A stretch of 64,000 nt of DNA, taken from assembly GCF_004362825.1 (NCBI RefSeq), contig NZ_SNXZ01000004.1, positions 434,001-498,000 of the forward strand. The letters are read 5' to 3'. Within the stretch, counting starts at the first letter, position 1; each line of letters starts with the position of its first letter. Under the pieces are notes generated by a model. It did not search any database and was not told where the DNA came from. It saw only the letters and a program-made list of their open reading frames with translations. This stretch comes from Labedaea rhizosphaerae. Lineage in GTDB: Bacteria; Actinomycetota; Actinomycetes; Mycobacteriales; Pseudonocardiaceae. This document shows positions 7,477 to 15,333 of this stretch, piece after piece. The position numbers were made by a program, and so were the translations under genes.

Positions 7477-8577
7477 TCAGCCGAATCCGGGCACGACCTT
7501 GGCGACGAGGTTGCGGGCGGCGATGCCGAACCTCGTCTTGGGCACCAGCACCGCGGCCGAGAGGTGGACGCCGCGTTGTTTCGGTTTGACGCGGGCCCGG
7601 TGCACGGATTCGTAGTGGCGCAACGCTTCGGCGTGGTCGGCAGGCTGTTCGGCGAGCGATGCGGCCAGGGTGTGCGCGCCGGCGATGGCCAGGCTCGAGC
7701 CCTCGCCGAGCAGGGACACGCAGGACGCGGCGTCCCCCACCAGCGCGATCCGGCCGTGCGACCAGCGCGGCAGGTCGACGAGGCTGACCGCGTCGAAGAA
7801 CAGGTCGTCGGTGTCGGCGAGCCGGGCGAGCAGCTCGGGCACCCGCCAGCGGGCGCCGGCGTAGACGTCGGTGACGAACCGCTTCTGCCGCTCGGTGTCG
7901 CGCGCCTCGACGCCTCGCGTGGCCGACCGGAAGATGAACGCCGCGCCCGCCTGGCCGCTGCCGGGGTGGATCGCGACCATCCGGTCGGGGGTGTTGTGGA
8001 CGAGGACGTCTTCGGGGTACTCGGCCGGTTCGTGGAACGGCACGGTGGCGACGTACATGCCCAGGGGCCGCGCGAAGTCGGGTTCGGGCCCGAAAGCCAG
8101 CCGGCGCACCGCGGAGTGCAGCCCGTCGGCGCCGATCACCAGGTCGAAGCGGCGCGGCGGCGCCCGGTCGAACGTGACGTCGACACCGCGCTCGTCCTGC
8201 TGCAGGGCGGTGATCGTCTCGTCGAACAAGAACTCGGCATCGTCGCGCGCCGCCTGGTACAGCACGGTGGCGAGGTCGGCGCGCGGCACCTCCACCTCGT
8301 CGCCCTTGGCCGCGGGCATGGCGACGGTGGCGACCTGGCGCCCGGCCGCGTCGAACACACGCAGCCTGATCACCCGGGTCGCCACCTCGCGCAGCCGGGG
8401 CATGACGTCCATGGCCGCGACCACCGGCAGCGCCGGTCCACGCACGTCGACCGGGTTCCCGCTGGAGCGCAGCCCCGGCGACCGCTCGACCACAGTGGGC
8501 TCGAACCCGTGGCGCGCCAGCCAATACGCCAGCGTCGAACCGGCGATGCCCGCTCCGCAGATCAGCACGGTCCGCAT
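7477..8577 (-). CDS. FAD-dependent monooxygenase (PHBH-type)
   Basis: 366 residues. The N-terminus has the FAD-binding dinucleotide fold LICGAGIAGSTLAYWLARHG; the DG motif appears as LVIGADGLHSAVRR and the second FAD motif as GRIALVGDAASCVSLLGEG. Class A flavoprotein hydroxylases use NAD(P)H and oxygen on aromatic or polyene-like substrates. The gene is preceded by an 85-bp gap from the cluster MFS gene, with a TTGACA hexamer on the minus strand at 8618-8623. It could be a tailoring or resistance enzyme; substrate unknown. Confidence 0.85.
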   Translation of the reverse strand: MRTVLICGAGIAGSTLAYWLARHGFEPTVVERSPGLRSSGNPVDVRGPALPVVAAMDVMPRLREVATRVIRLRVFDAAGRQVATVAMPAAKGDEVEVPRADLATVLYQAARDDAEFLFDETITALQQDERGVDVTFDRAPPRRFDLVIGADGLHSAVRRLAFGPEPDFARPLGMYVATVPFHEPAEYPEDVLVHNTPDRMVAIHPGSGQAGAAFIFRSATRGVEARDTERQKRFVTDVYAGARWRVPELLARLADTDDLFFDAVSLVDLPRWSHGRIALVGDAASCVSLLGEGSSLAIAGAHTLAASLAEQPADHAEALRHYESVHRARVKPKQRGVHLSAAVLVPKTRFGIAARNLVAKVVPGFG

Positions 8578-8661
8578 CCGCCCACTGTACTGGAAGTCAC
8601 TGCCAGGATGCGATGATTGTCAATCAGCAATAAGTGCGGTTCTGCGCTGAGTGCCACCCGC

Positions 8662-10101
8662 TCACGACGCCCGCTTGGCCCGCAGTTCCGCGCGCAGCAG
8701 GGCGAGCGCCGGGAACAGGGTGAGCGCCGAGGTTGCCAGCAGCACACCGAACGAGTCGGCGAACGCCGGCGCGGACAGTCCCTTGTGGACAGTTGCCTGG
8801 TAGCCGAGCACCACCATCATCACCGCGGCCGCGAACGTGCCGCCGATCCGCTGCACCAGGTTCAGCTGCGCGGCGGCATCGGGGATCTGGGCCGCCTTGA
8901 TCGACATGAACGCGGCCGTCATCGCGGGCACGATGGTCAGCCCGGTACCGATCCCACGCACCACCAGCGCCGCGCAGACCAGGTAGTAGGACGTGCTCGC
9001 GGTGAGCATGAGCATCGGGACGGTGGCCGCGATGGTCAGCCCGATGCCGATCAGCATCGTCCGCGCACACAGGATCTTCGGCATCAGCCAGCGGCAGACC
9101 CGGCCGGCCACGACGACCCCGACCCCGCCGACCGACACCAGCAGCCCGGTCAGCACCGCGCTCTCCCCGCGCGCCGCCTCGAAGTACAGCGGGATCAGCA
9201 CCATCGGGGCGTAGAGCAGGAACCCGAGGAAGGCGATGTTCAGCGCGGCCATCCGGTACACGCCGATGCCGAACAACCTCAGGTCGAGCAGCGGGTGCTC
9301 CGCACGCAACTCGCGGATGACGAACCCGACCACCCCACCGACACCGACGCCGAGCGGGACGAGGAATTCCTTGGACGTCAACGAAACCCCGTGCGAGAAC
9401 GAACCGATCGCCATCACCAGGCCGGTGGTGCCGAGCACGATGGCGAGCAGGCCACGCACGTCGAGCGGGGTCGTCTGCCCACCGCGGTCGCGGGCCACCT
9501 TGACCGCCGCAACGATCAGGATCACCAGGCACAGGGGCACGTTGATGGCGTAGACCCCAGGCCAGCCCCAGCCGGCGACCAGCAGCCCGCCCGCCGCCGG
9601 GCCGAGCAACGGGGCCAGCATCATGACGCTGCCGTTGAGCGCCTGCACCTTGCCGAGTTGTTCCAGTGGCTGGCCGTAGGTGAGCAGCACGGTCGCGGCG
9701 GGCAGCAGCACGCCGGCCGCGCCACCCGCCACGGCCCGCCCGGCCACGAGGCTGGCCAACGTCGGGCTCAGCGCGCAGGCGGCCGAGCCCAGCATGAAGA
9801 TCGTCAACGCCGTGACGAACACCCGCTTCGGACCGAACCGGCTGGTCAGCCACGCCGTCGCCGGCATGGTGGCCACGAGCGCGAGCAGGTAGCTGGTCAG
9901 CACCCACTGCACGGAGCCGATGTCGCCGAACCGAGCGGACGTGGCGTGCAGCGAGACGTTGACGATGGTGGTGTCCAGCATCGCGAGGAAGGAGCCGGAC
10001 ACCGCGACCGCGACGGTCAACGGACCCGGTGGCGGCGGGGTCTGCGGCGGTGCTTCGGCCGGATCCGCGACGGATTCCGGCGGGCTGGGGGCGAGAGTCA
10101 T
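8662..10101 (-). CDS. MFS drug exporter (DHA2/EmrB-QacA type, 14 TM)
   Basis: 479 residues with many hydrophobic segments consistent with 14 helices. The first helix reads SGSFLAMLDTTIVNVSL, the family motif that includes the proton-coupling Asp, followed by the loop-2/3 motif WLTSRFGPKRVF. It starts with ATG 10101, preceded by AAAGGA, 19 bp after the acyltransferase gene, and is the last clear member of the biosynthetic operon. It is a likely exporter of, or resistance pump for, the cluster product. Confidence 0.9.
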   Translation of the reverse strand: MTLAPSPPESVADPAEAPPQTPPPPGPLTVAVAVSGSFLAMLDTTIVNVSLHATSARFGDIGSVQWVLTSYLLALVATMPATAWLTSRFGPKRVFVTALTIFMLGSAACALSPTLASLVAGRAVAGGAAGVLLPAATVLLTYGQPLEQLGKVQALNGSVMMLAPLLGPAAGGLLVAGWGWPGVYAINVPLCLVILIVAAVKVARDRGGQTTPLDVRGLLAIVLGTTGLVMAIGSFSHGVSLTSKEFLVPLGVGVGGVVGFVIRELRAEHPLLDLRLFGIGVYRMAALNIAFLGFLLYAPMVLIPLYFEAARGESAVLTGLLVSVGGVGVVVAGRVCRWLMPKILCARTMLIGIGLTIAATVPMLMLTASTSYYLVCAALVVRGIGTGLTIVPAMTAAFMSIKAAQIPDAAAQLNLVQRIGGTFAAAVMMVVLGYQATVHKGLSAPAFADSFGVLLATSALTLFPALALLRAELRAKRAS

Positions 10102-10120
10102 CGGAGTGTCCTTTGTGGAG

Positions 10121-11308
10121 TCAATCGCTGAGCAGGAGGGCGGCGGTGTCGTCGAGCAGGGCACGGGCCGCCTCGACCGCACCGGGACGCTCGCGTGCGC
10201 CGACGGTCAGCTCGGTGCGGTCGTCGAGCTGGAACGCGCTGACGAACATCTCGACGTACGGGACGAGCATGGGCAGCGTGTAGATGGTGTCCGGCGCGAA
10301 CGTCGGCGCCGCGTAACGCGTGAGGTCGAACGGGCCGTGGTCGGAGATGATCGCGGCGGCCGGGAAGGCGTCCCCGGTGTACTGCGCGGCCTCGGTGAGC
10401 GAGTTGACGAACGGGTTGGTGTTGCGGAAGTCCCGGCCGAGTTGCTGCGCCACCTCGTGCTTGCGCAGCAGACCGGTGAGCAACCGGCTGTGGATCCGCC
10501 GCCAGTCACCGCCGCGCTCGACCGGCACCAGCAACTGGGCGGTCAGGTTGGCGGTCGAGTCGATGCTCCGGTCGTGCCTGCGCAGGTCGACCGGCACCAG
10601 CACGTGCCCACACTCGGCAGGCAGCCGCCCCGACACGGCGGCGGCAATCCGCGCGGTGACTCCCTTGGGCGCGGCGGGCACCGTCCGGCGCACCCACAAC
10701 GGGCGTCCGCTCGCCGGCCCGGAGCCGAGCATCGTCGGCTGGGTGGGGATCTTGCCGGTCCCGGCCACCGGGGCGACTTTCCCCGCGGCGGCAAGGAAAT
10801 GCGTGTCGTTCACGGTGGCCGGTGAGCCGACCGGGTCGGTGCCGCGCAGGACCCGGAACACGTCAGCGAGCCAGTGCTGCAGGCCGCGGCCGTCGGTGAC
10901 GATGTGGCTGGCCCGCACGACGAGCCTGGTCCGCGGCCCCGGTTGCAGCAGGATCTCCGCGACCGGGCCCCGCACCACGTCGATGTCCTCGTACAGCGGC
11001 GCCGCACCCACGATGTCACCCCGGTCGCTGTGCACCAGCTCAGTCGAATCCGGCAGCACGGTCACCGGTGGGCGCGGACCGCCACCCCGCCAGTTCGAGT
11101 TCTTCCTGGTCACCGCCATGCCGGGGTTGGCGTCGGTGGCCACCTCGACGGCGTGGGCGAGCTCGGCCGGGTCAAGCCGCCCGTCCCCCTCGATGACCGT
11201 CTGGATGAGCTGCGGCGTGCCGCCCGCGGTGCTCGCGAACAGGTAGCCGCGCTCGATCGCCGACATCCGCCGGACGTAGCGCGTAGGTGTGCTGAGTGCC
11301 GAGCTCAT
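10121..11308 (-). CDS. Condensation-domain/PapA-like acyltransferase
   Basis: 395 residues of the chloramphenicol acetyltransferase/NRPS condensation superfamily. The catalytic motif appears as ASHIVTDG, with H135 and D139 matching H-x-x-x-D-G (first His of HHxxxDG replaced by Ser). The segment SAIERGYLFAS near residue 16 matches the first helix of PapA-like proteins. Such enzymes transfer acyl chains from an ACP or CoA to an amine or alcohol. ATG 11308 has GGAGG upstream and is favoured over the overlapping GTG 11317. In this cluster it could join the polyketide acyl chain to diaminopropionate or another nucleophile (inference). Confidence 0.75.
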   Translation of the reverse strand: MSSALSTPTRYVRRMSAIERGYLFASTAGGTPQLIQTVIEGDGRLDPAELAHAVEVATDANPGMAVTRKNSNWRGGGPRPPVTVLPDSTELVHSDRGDIVGAAPLYEDIDVVRGPVAEILLQPGPRTRLVVRASHIVTDGRGLQHWLADVFRVLRGTDPVGSPATVNDTHFLAAAGKVAPVAGTGKIPTQPTMLGSGPASGRPLWVRRTVPAAPKGVTARIAAAVSGRLPAECGHVLVPVDLRRHDRSIDSTANLTAQLLVPVERGGDWRRIHSRLLTGLLRKHEVAQQLGRDFRNTNPFVNSLTEAAQYTGDAFPAAAIISDHGPFDLTRYAAPTFAPDTIYTLPMLVPYVEMFVSAFQLDDRTELTVGARERPGAVEAARALLDDTAALLLSD

Positions 11309-11966
11309 GGGGGACACCGCCCTCCAATGCCGTGAGGTTGATTTCGGTTGGCCGGCCGCCGCCCACCCGGTACCAGCACCGCAGTTCGACCGGCGCGGCG
11401 GCGACGAGCGCCAGGTGGAGATCGCCCGGCAGCACGTGCCCGCTCACGTGGTAGCCGTAGCCGTCGATCTCCCGCCAGCCGGGTTCACGCGCGGGCAGCC
11501 GGACCCCGGCGAAGGTCTGCTTGGTCAGGTGCGAGGCCTTGATCAGGGCTTCGCACTCGGCGAAGTCGGCGATGGTGGCCGGTTCGTCGCGGCCCAGCAG
11601 CTCGCCGAGCCAGGCCAGCGCGCCGGGCCGCGGCCGGACGTCCTGCACGTCGACACCGACCTTGGTGCCCGCGGACACGGCGACCACGGACAACGCGTCG
11701 ACATGGCTCACCGAGATGTCCAGGCTGATGTTCAGCCCGTGCGCGGGCAGCGACCAGCGGCGGTGCTCGTCGGTGGTCAGCCGGGCCGGGCCGTCGGTGT
11801 CGACGTGCATGCCGTACAGCGCGCCGAGGGTGTTGCGGATCAGCCAGCGCCCGGGCTTGGACAGCCGGTTGCCCATGCAGTCCCGCGGCAGCCCGGTGTG
11901 CTGGGTGATCACGCAGTCGATGCCTCCGTTGGCCAATGGCGCCGCCACGGGCCTGCGGGCGGTCAC
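11172..11966 (-). CDS. 4'-phosphopantetheinyl transferase
   Basis: 264 residues from GTG 11966 with GGGGGAGGA upstream. The Sfp/AcpS-superfamily motifs are present: SVSHVDAL, then VGVDVQDV with Mg-ligand D106, and the FAECEALIKA segment giving E139 and K143. The enzyme converts apo-ACPs to holo-ACPs, fitting the two ACPs in this operon. GTG overlaps the KS-CLF stop (GTGA). No stop occurs in frame before 11172, so the last ~45 codons overlap the start of the acyltransferase gene by 137 bp, which is unusual; the tail lacks family similarity. Confidence 0.8.
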   Translation of the reverse strand: MTARRPVAAPLANGGIDCVITQHTGLPRDCMGNRLSKPGRWLIRNTLGALYGMHVDTDGPARLTTDEHRRWSLPAHGLNISLDISVSHVDALSVVAVSAGTKVGVDVQDVRPRPGALAWLGELLGRDEPATIADFAECEALIKASHLTKQTFAGVRLPAREPGWREIDGYGYHVSGHVLPGDLHLALVAAAPVELRCWYRVGGGRPTEINLTALEGGVPHELGTQHTYALRPADVGDRARLPVREHRGRHAAAHPDGHRGGRAA

Positions 11967-14284
11967 GACTCCTCCCCCGCGGACGGGATGTCCAGCACGG
12001 CGGCGGCGTAGCTGCCGCCGTAGGCGAAGCTGGACAACAGGACCCGGCCGTGGACGCCACCGGTCAGCGCGGCGACCAGACCGAGACCGGCCGCGCTGCC
12101 GAAGGTCTCGCCGAACACCGCCTTCGGCGTCACCACGGGGGTTTCCGCCAGGCCGGCGGCGGCGAGCGCGCGCTTCTCGGCGAGGTCGACGAGCCTGCGC
12201 CCGGACGCCGCCGACACGACGGCATCGACCGGGCGGTCGCCGGCATCGCCCATCGCCAGCCGCAGCGAGCGCGCCCAGGCCGAGCCGTCCGGACCGAGGC
12301 CGCCGATGCCGACCGACTCGCCGGACAGGCCGAACCCCGCCACGCTGGCCAGCGCGGTCGCACCGCGGGATGAGGCGGCCTCCGGGCTCTCCAGCAGGAT
12401 GGCCACGGCGCCCTCGGACAGCACCGCGCCGGTGCGCCCGTGCGGGACGACCGCGCCGTCGCGGCTGTAGCCGGGCAGCGACGCCACGGTGCGCACCGCG
12501 GGCTGCGGGTACTCGTCGGCGACGACCACCATGATCCGTTCCGCGCCGCCGCGGGCGATCACCCGGCTGGCCAGCTGCAACGCCAGCACCGAAGAGGTGC
12601 CGCCGTTGACGATGGTCGCGGTGTAGCCGCGGTAGCGGTACTGCATGGCCACGTGCCCGGCCGCCGCGTTGACCACCGTGTTCGGGAAGATCAACGGGTT
12701 GGCCGCCGCCATGCCGCCGGTGATCACCGGCTCGTGGAAGCCGACAACCGAGGAGCACGGCCCGATGCCGGTGGCGAAGACGATCCCCGTCTCCTCCTGC
12801 TCGGCGCGGGATTGCTTGCCGTGCCGGGCATACACGTCGCGCACCACCGAGGAGGCCAAGATGGACAGTGGGTCCATCCGCCGGGCCTTGCCCGGGTTCA
12901 GCTTGCCGGCCAGCACGCTCGTGTCCACCCGGCCGAAGGGCACGTTCCCGAGCCCGTCGATGTCCACCTGCTGGGCGAAGCAGCTCTCGTTGTCCACGAA
13001 GGACTTCGTGAGCGCCTCGGTGTCCGTCGCCGACCCGGCCAGCCCGGCCACGCCGGTGATCAGGACGTCGCGGACGGCCTCCGTGGGCTTGGCCCCGGTC
13101 GGCTGGCCCGGCTTGGTGTAGACCACGGTGGCGTTGTTGCCGCCGAAGGCGAACGAGTTCGACAGGACGACCGCGGGGCTGCCGGGCCGCCCGGTGTCCG
13201 GGATGATGTCCAGCTTCGACGGGGGCTCGATGCCGCGGGTGTTGATGGTCGGTGGCAGCGCGCCCCTGCTGATGGCCAGGGTGGACACCACGCCCTCCAC
13301 GGCCCCCGCCGCGCCGAGCGTGTGGCCGACCATCGACTTGGTCGAGCTCACCGGCGGCGTGGCACCGCCCTGGTAGAGCAGCTTGATCGCCTTCGGCTCC
13401 GAGACGTCGTTGGCCGGCGTCCCGGTGCCGTGCAGGTTGATGTAGTCCACATCGGACGGAGTGAGCCCGGCGGTGTGCAACGCCTGCTTCATCGAGGCGA
13501 ACGCACCCTTCCCGCCCGGGTCCGGTGCCGTCTGGTGGTAGCCGTCGCACGTCAGGCCGTACCCACCGACCTCGGCGAGCACGTCGGCGCCGCGCTCGGC
13601 CGCGGTGTGCGGCGCCTCGAGGATCATGAAGCCGGCTCCCTCGCCGAGGGTCAGCCCGGTGGACGCGGCCATCGGCGAGCACGGTTCGGGGTCCAGCGCG
13701 CCGAGCGAGGTGAACCCGGACGCGGACAGGAAGGCGATCGGGTCGACCCCGCCGCACACCACGTAGTCGACGTCGCCGCGCCACAGCAGTTCGGCCGCGT
13801 AGCCGACCGCCACCGCACTGGCCGCGCACGCGTTGGACAGCACGATCCGCGGTCCGCGCAGGTCGAACTCGGCGGCGATGAAGTCACCCACGCAGTACAC
13901 CTGAGAGCCTGCGGCCTTCACCGCGTCCAGCTCGCCGGTCGCCACCAGCTTGCGGTGCACGTCCTCCAAAGTGGACATCGCACCGAGGCTGGAGCCGACC
14001 ACGACGGCCACTCGATCACGGTCCACAGTGGACAAGTCGAGCCCGGAGCCGGCCAGCGCCTCGGACACCGCCGTGGCGGCCAGGCTGTAGCAGCGGTCGA
14101 TGTCCGCGCGCTGTTCCGCGGTCACCAGGCCCACCCAGCTCGACAACAGCTCGCTGGTGTCGAACAGGGTGTTCTGCCTGATGCCGGTGGTGCCCTCGAC
14201 CAGCGACGCCCAGCACTTCTCGACGTCGTCGCCGGCCCCGGTGATCAGCCCGACGCCGGTGATGGCAATGGTTGGGTTGCTCAT
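11963..14284 (-). CDS. Fused ketosynthase-chain-length-factor (KS-CLF), type II PKS
   Basis: 773 residues made of two thiolase-fold halves. Half one (1-400) is a complete KAS-II-type ketosynthase: C153 in SNACAAS, H285 in NLHGTGTP and H321 in KSMVGHTLGAAG. Half two (about 405-773) keeps the fold but the cysteine position is Gly (VNGGTSS, about G562), and the two His motifs are replaced (AASGRR, GETFGSAAG), so it is catalytically dead like a chain length factor. In other type II systems KS and CLF are separate proteins. With KR, DH and ACP nearby it probably builds a reduced or polyene chain. The gene overlaps the PPTase gene by 4 bp. Confidence 0.85.
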   Translation of the reverse strand: MSNPTIAITGVGLITGAGDDVEKCWASLVEGTTGIRQNTLFDTSELLSSWVGLVTAEQRADIDRCYSLAATAVSEALAGSGLDLSTVDRDRVAVVVGSSLGAMSTLEDVHRKLVATGELDAVKAAGSQVYCVGDFIAAEFDLRGPRIVLSNACAASAVAVGYAAELLWRGDVDYVVCGGVDPIAFLSASGFTSLGALDPEPCSPMAASTGLTLGEGAGFMILEAPHTAAERGADVLAEVGGYGLTCDGYHQTAPDPGGKGAFASMKQALHTAGLTPSDVDYINLHGTGTPANDVSEPKAIKLLYQGGATPPVSSTKSMVGHTLGAAGAVEGVVSTLAISRGALPPTINTRGIEPPSKLDIIPDTGRPGSPAVVLSNSFAFGGNNATVVYTKPGQPTGAKPTEAVRDVLITGVAGLAGSATDTEALTKSFVDNESCFAQQVDIDGLGNVPFGRVDTSVLAGKLNPGKARRMDPLSILASSVVRDVYARHGKQSRAEQEETGIVFATGIGPCSSVVGFHEPVITGGMAAANPLIFPNTVVNAAAGHVAMQYRYRGYTATIVNGGTSSVLALQLASRVIARGGAERIMVVVADEYPQPAVRTVASLPGYSRDGAVVPHGRTGAVLSEGAVAILLESPEAASSRGATALASVAGFGLSGESVGIGGLGPDGSAWARSLRLAMGDAGDRPVDAVVSAASGRRLVDLAEKRALAAAGLAETPVVTPKAVFGETFGSAAGLGLVAALTGGVHGRVLLSSFAYGGSYAAAVLDIPSAGEES

Positions 14285-14297
14285 CTCGATCAGCCGC

Positions 14298-15320
14298 TCA
14301 GTCGATCTTGACGTGCAGCGACTTGGCGATGACCCGCGGCATGGTGACCGAGGTGAACGCCTGACCGTCGGGGCCGGTCAGCGGCACGCCCGGCACCCAG
14401 AACGGGTTCTGCACCAAGGCGATCACCAGCTCTTCGGCCGGGTTGGCCGACGGGGTCTGCTTGGCCACGTCGCCGACCTCGACGCCACCGGCGCACAGCG
14501 TGTCGCCGGGTTCGACGGTGGTCCCGGCGGGCGCGACCAGCGCGACGAGCCGGGCCGACTCGACCGTCGGCGGCTCGAGCTGCGCCGAGCCGTGGAACTC
14601 ACCCACCCGGTTCCAGTCGATCATCCACGCGAGGTCGGCGTCGTTGACGCTCAAGGTGGACAGGTCGAGCTGGTAGACCGCCTGGCCGGCCTCGGCCTGC
14701 ACCCGGGCCAGCCCGTCGGGGCCGATGGCCGAACCACCCACGCTGGAGGCCGCCGACAGCGCGGCGTCGTACGCGGCGCCCGGAGCGTCGGAGACCAGCA
14801 CGTAGCCGTACTCGCCGGTGGTGCCGACGCGGGCGATGAACGCGGTCCCGGCGTCCTCGACGCTCGCCTCGGTGACACCGTGCAGCACCAGGCCGGAGAC
14901 GTCGAAGTCGATGAACTTCGCGGCGACCTGCCAGGCCTGCGGGCCCTCGAACGCGGTGGCCGCGAAGCCCTCCGGCGCGACCTCGACGGTGACGTCGTCC
15001 GCGTCGAACTGGCCCAGGTAACCGGCCAGCTGCTCGGCGGTGACCTCGGTGCGGGGCAGCAACCAGGTCACGTCGTCGATCTCGATGTGCAGCAGCATGG
15101 CGAACGGGGTGCCGTCGTCGTTCAGCGCGACGAACTCGCGGACGGTCTCCGGGTCGACGTACTCGCTGGAGCGCGACGCGAACCGGTCGATGAACTCGTA
15201 GCGGTCGTCGCCGGTGAGCCGCACGAGCGGCCGGCCGATCTGGTAGACGCCGACGGTGGAACGGATGGTGGCGTAGTCGTCGGCCGCGGTCCGGCCGGGC
15301 TTGATCTCGGTGCTGGTCAT
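14298..15320 (-). CDS. GcvT-like aminomethyltransferase/folate-binding protein
   Basis: 340 residues resembling the glycine-cleavage T protein/YgfZ superfamily, with a folate-domain segment DRYEFIDRFASRSSEYVD, GTTGEYGYVL around the middle, and a C-terminal barrel portion. It is not the housekeeping GcvT: no other glycine-cleavage genes are nearby and it sits between KS-CLF and GNAT with 13-bp gaps on each side. A one-carbon transfer, or a folate-independent structural role in chain tailoring, can be proposed; the true role is unknown. Confidence 0.65.
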   Translation of the reverse strand: MTSTEIKPGRTAADDYATIRSTVGVYQIGRPLVRLTGDDRYEFIDRFASRSSEYVDPETVREFVALNDDGTPFAMLLHIEIDDVTWLLPRTEVTAEQLAGYLGQFDADDVTVEVAPEGFAATAFEGPQAWQVAAKFIDFDVSGLVLHGVTEASVEDAGTAFIARVGTTGEYGYVLVSDAPGAAYDAALSAASSVGGSAIGPDGLARVQAEAGQAVYQLDLSTLSVNDADLAWMIDWNRVGEFHGSAQLEPPTVESARLVALVAPAGTTVEPGDTLCAGGVEVGDVAKQTPSANPAEELVIALVQNPFWVPGVPLTGPDGQAFTSVTMPRVIAKSLHVKID

Positions 15321-15333
15321 CTGAGGTGTCTCC

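Noticed and set aside
12440-14311. A 623-codon plus-strand frame opposite the KS-CLF gene
   Set aside because: Typical high-GC antisense artefact; the minus strand encodes intact ketosynthase motifs.
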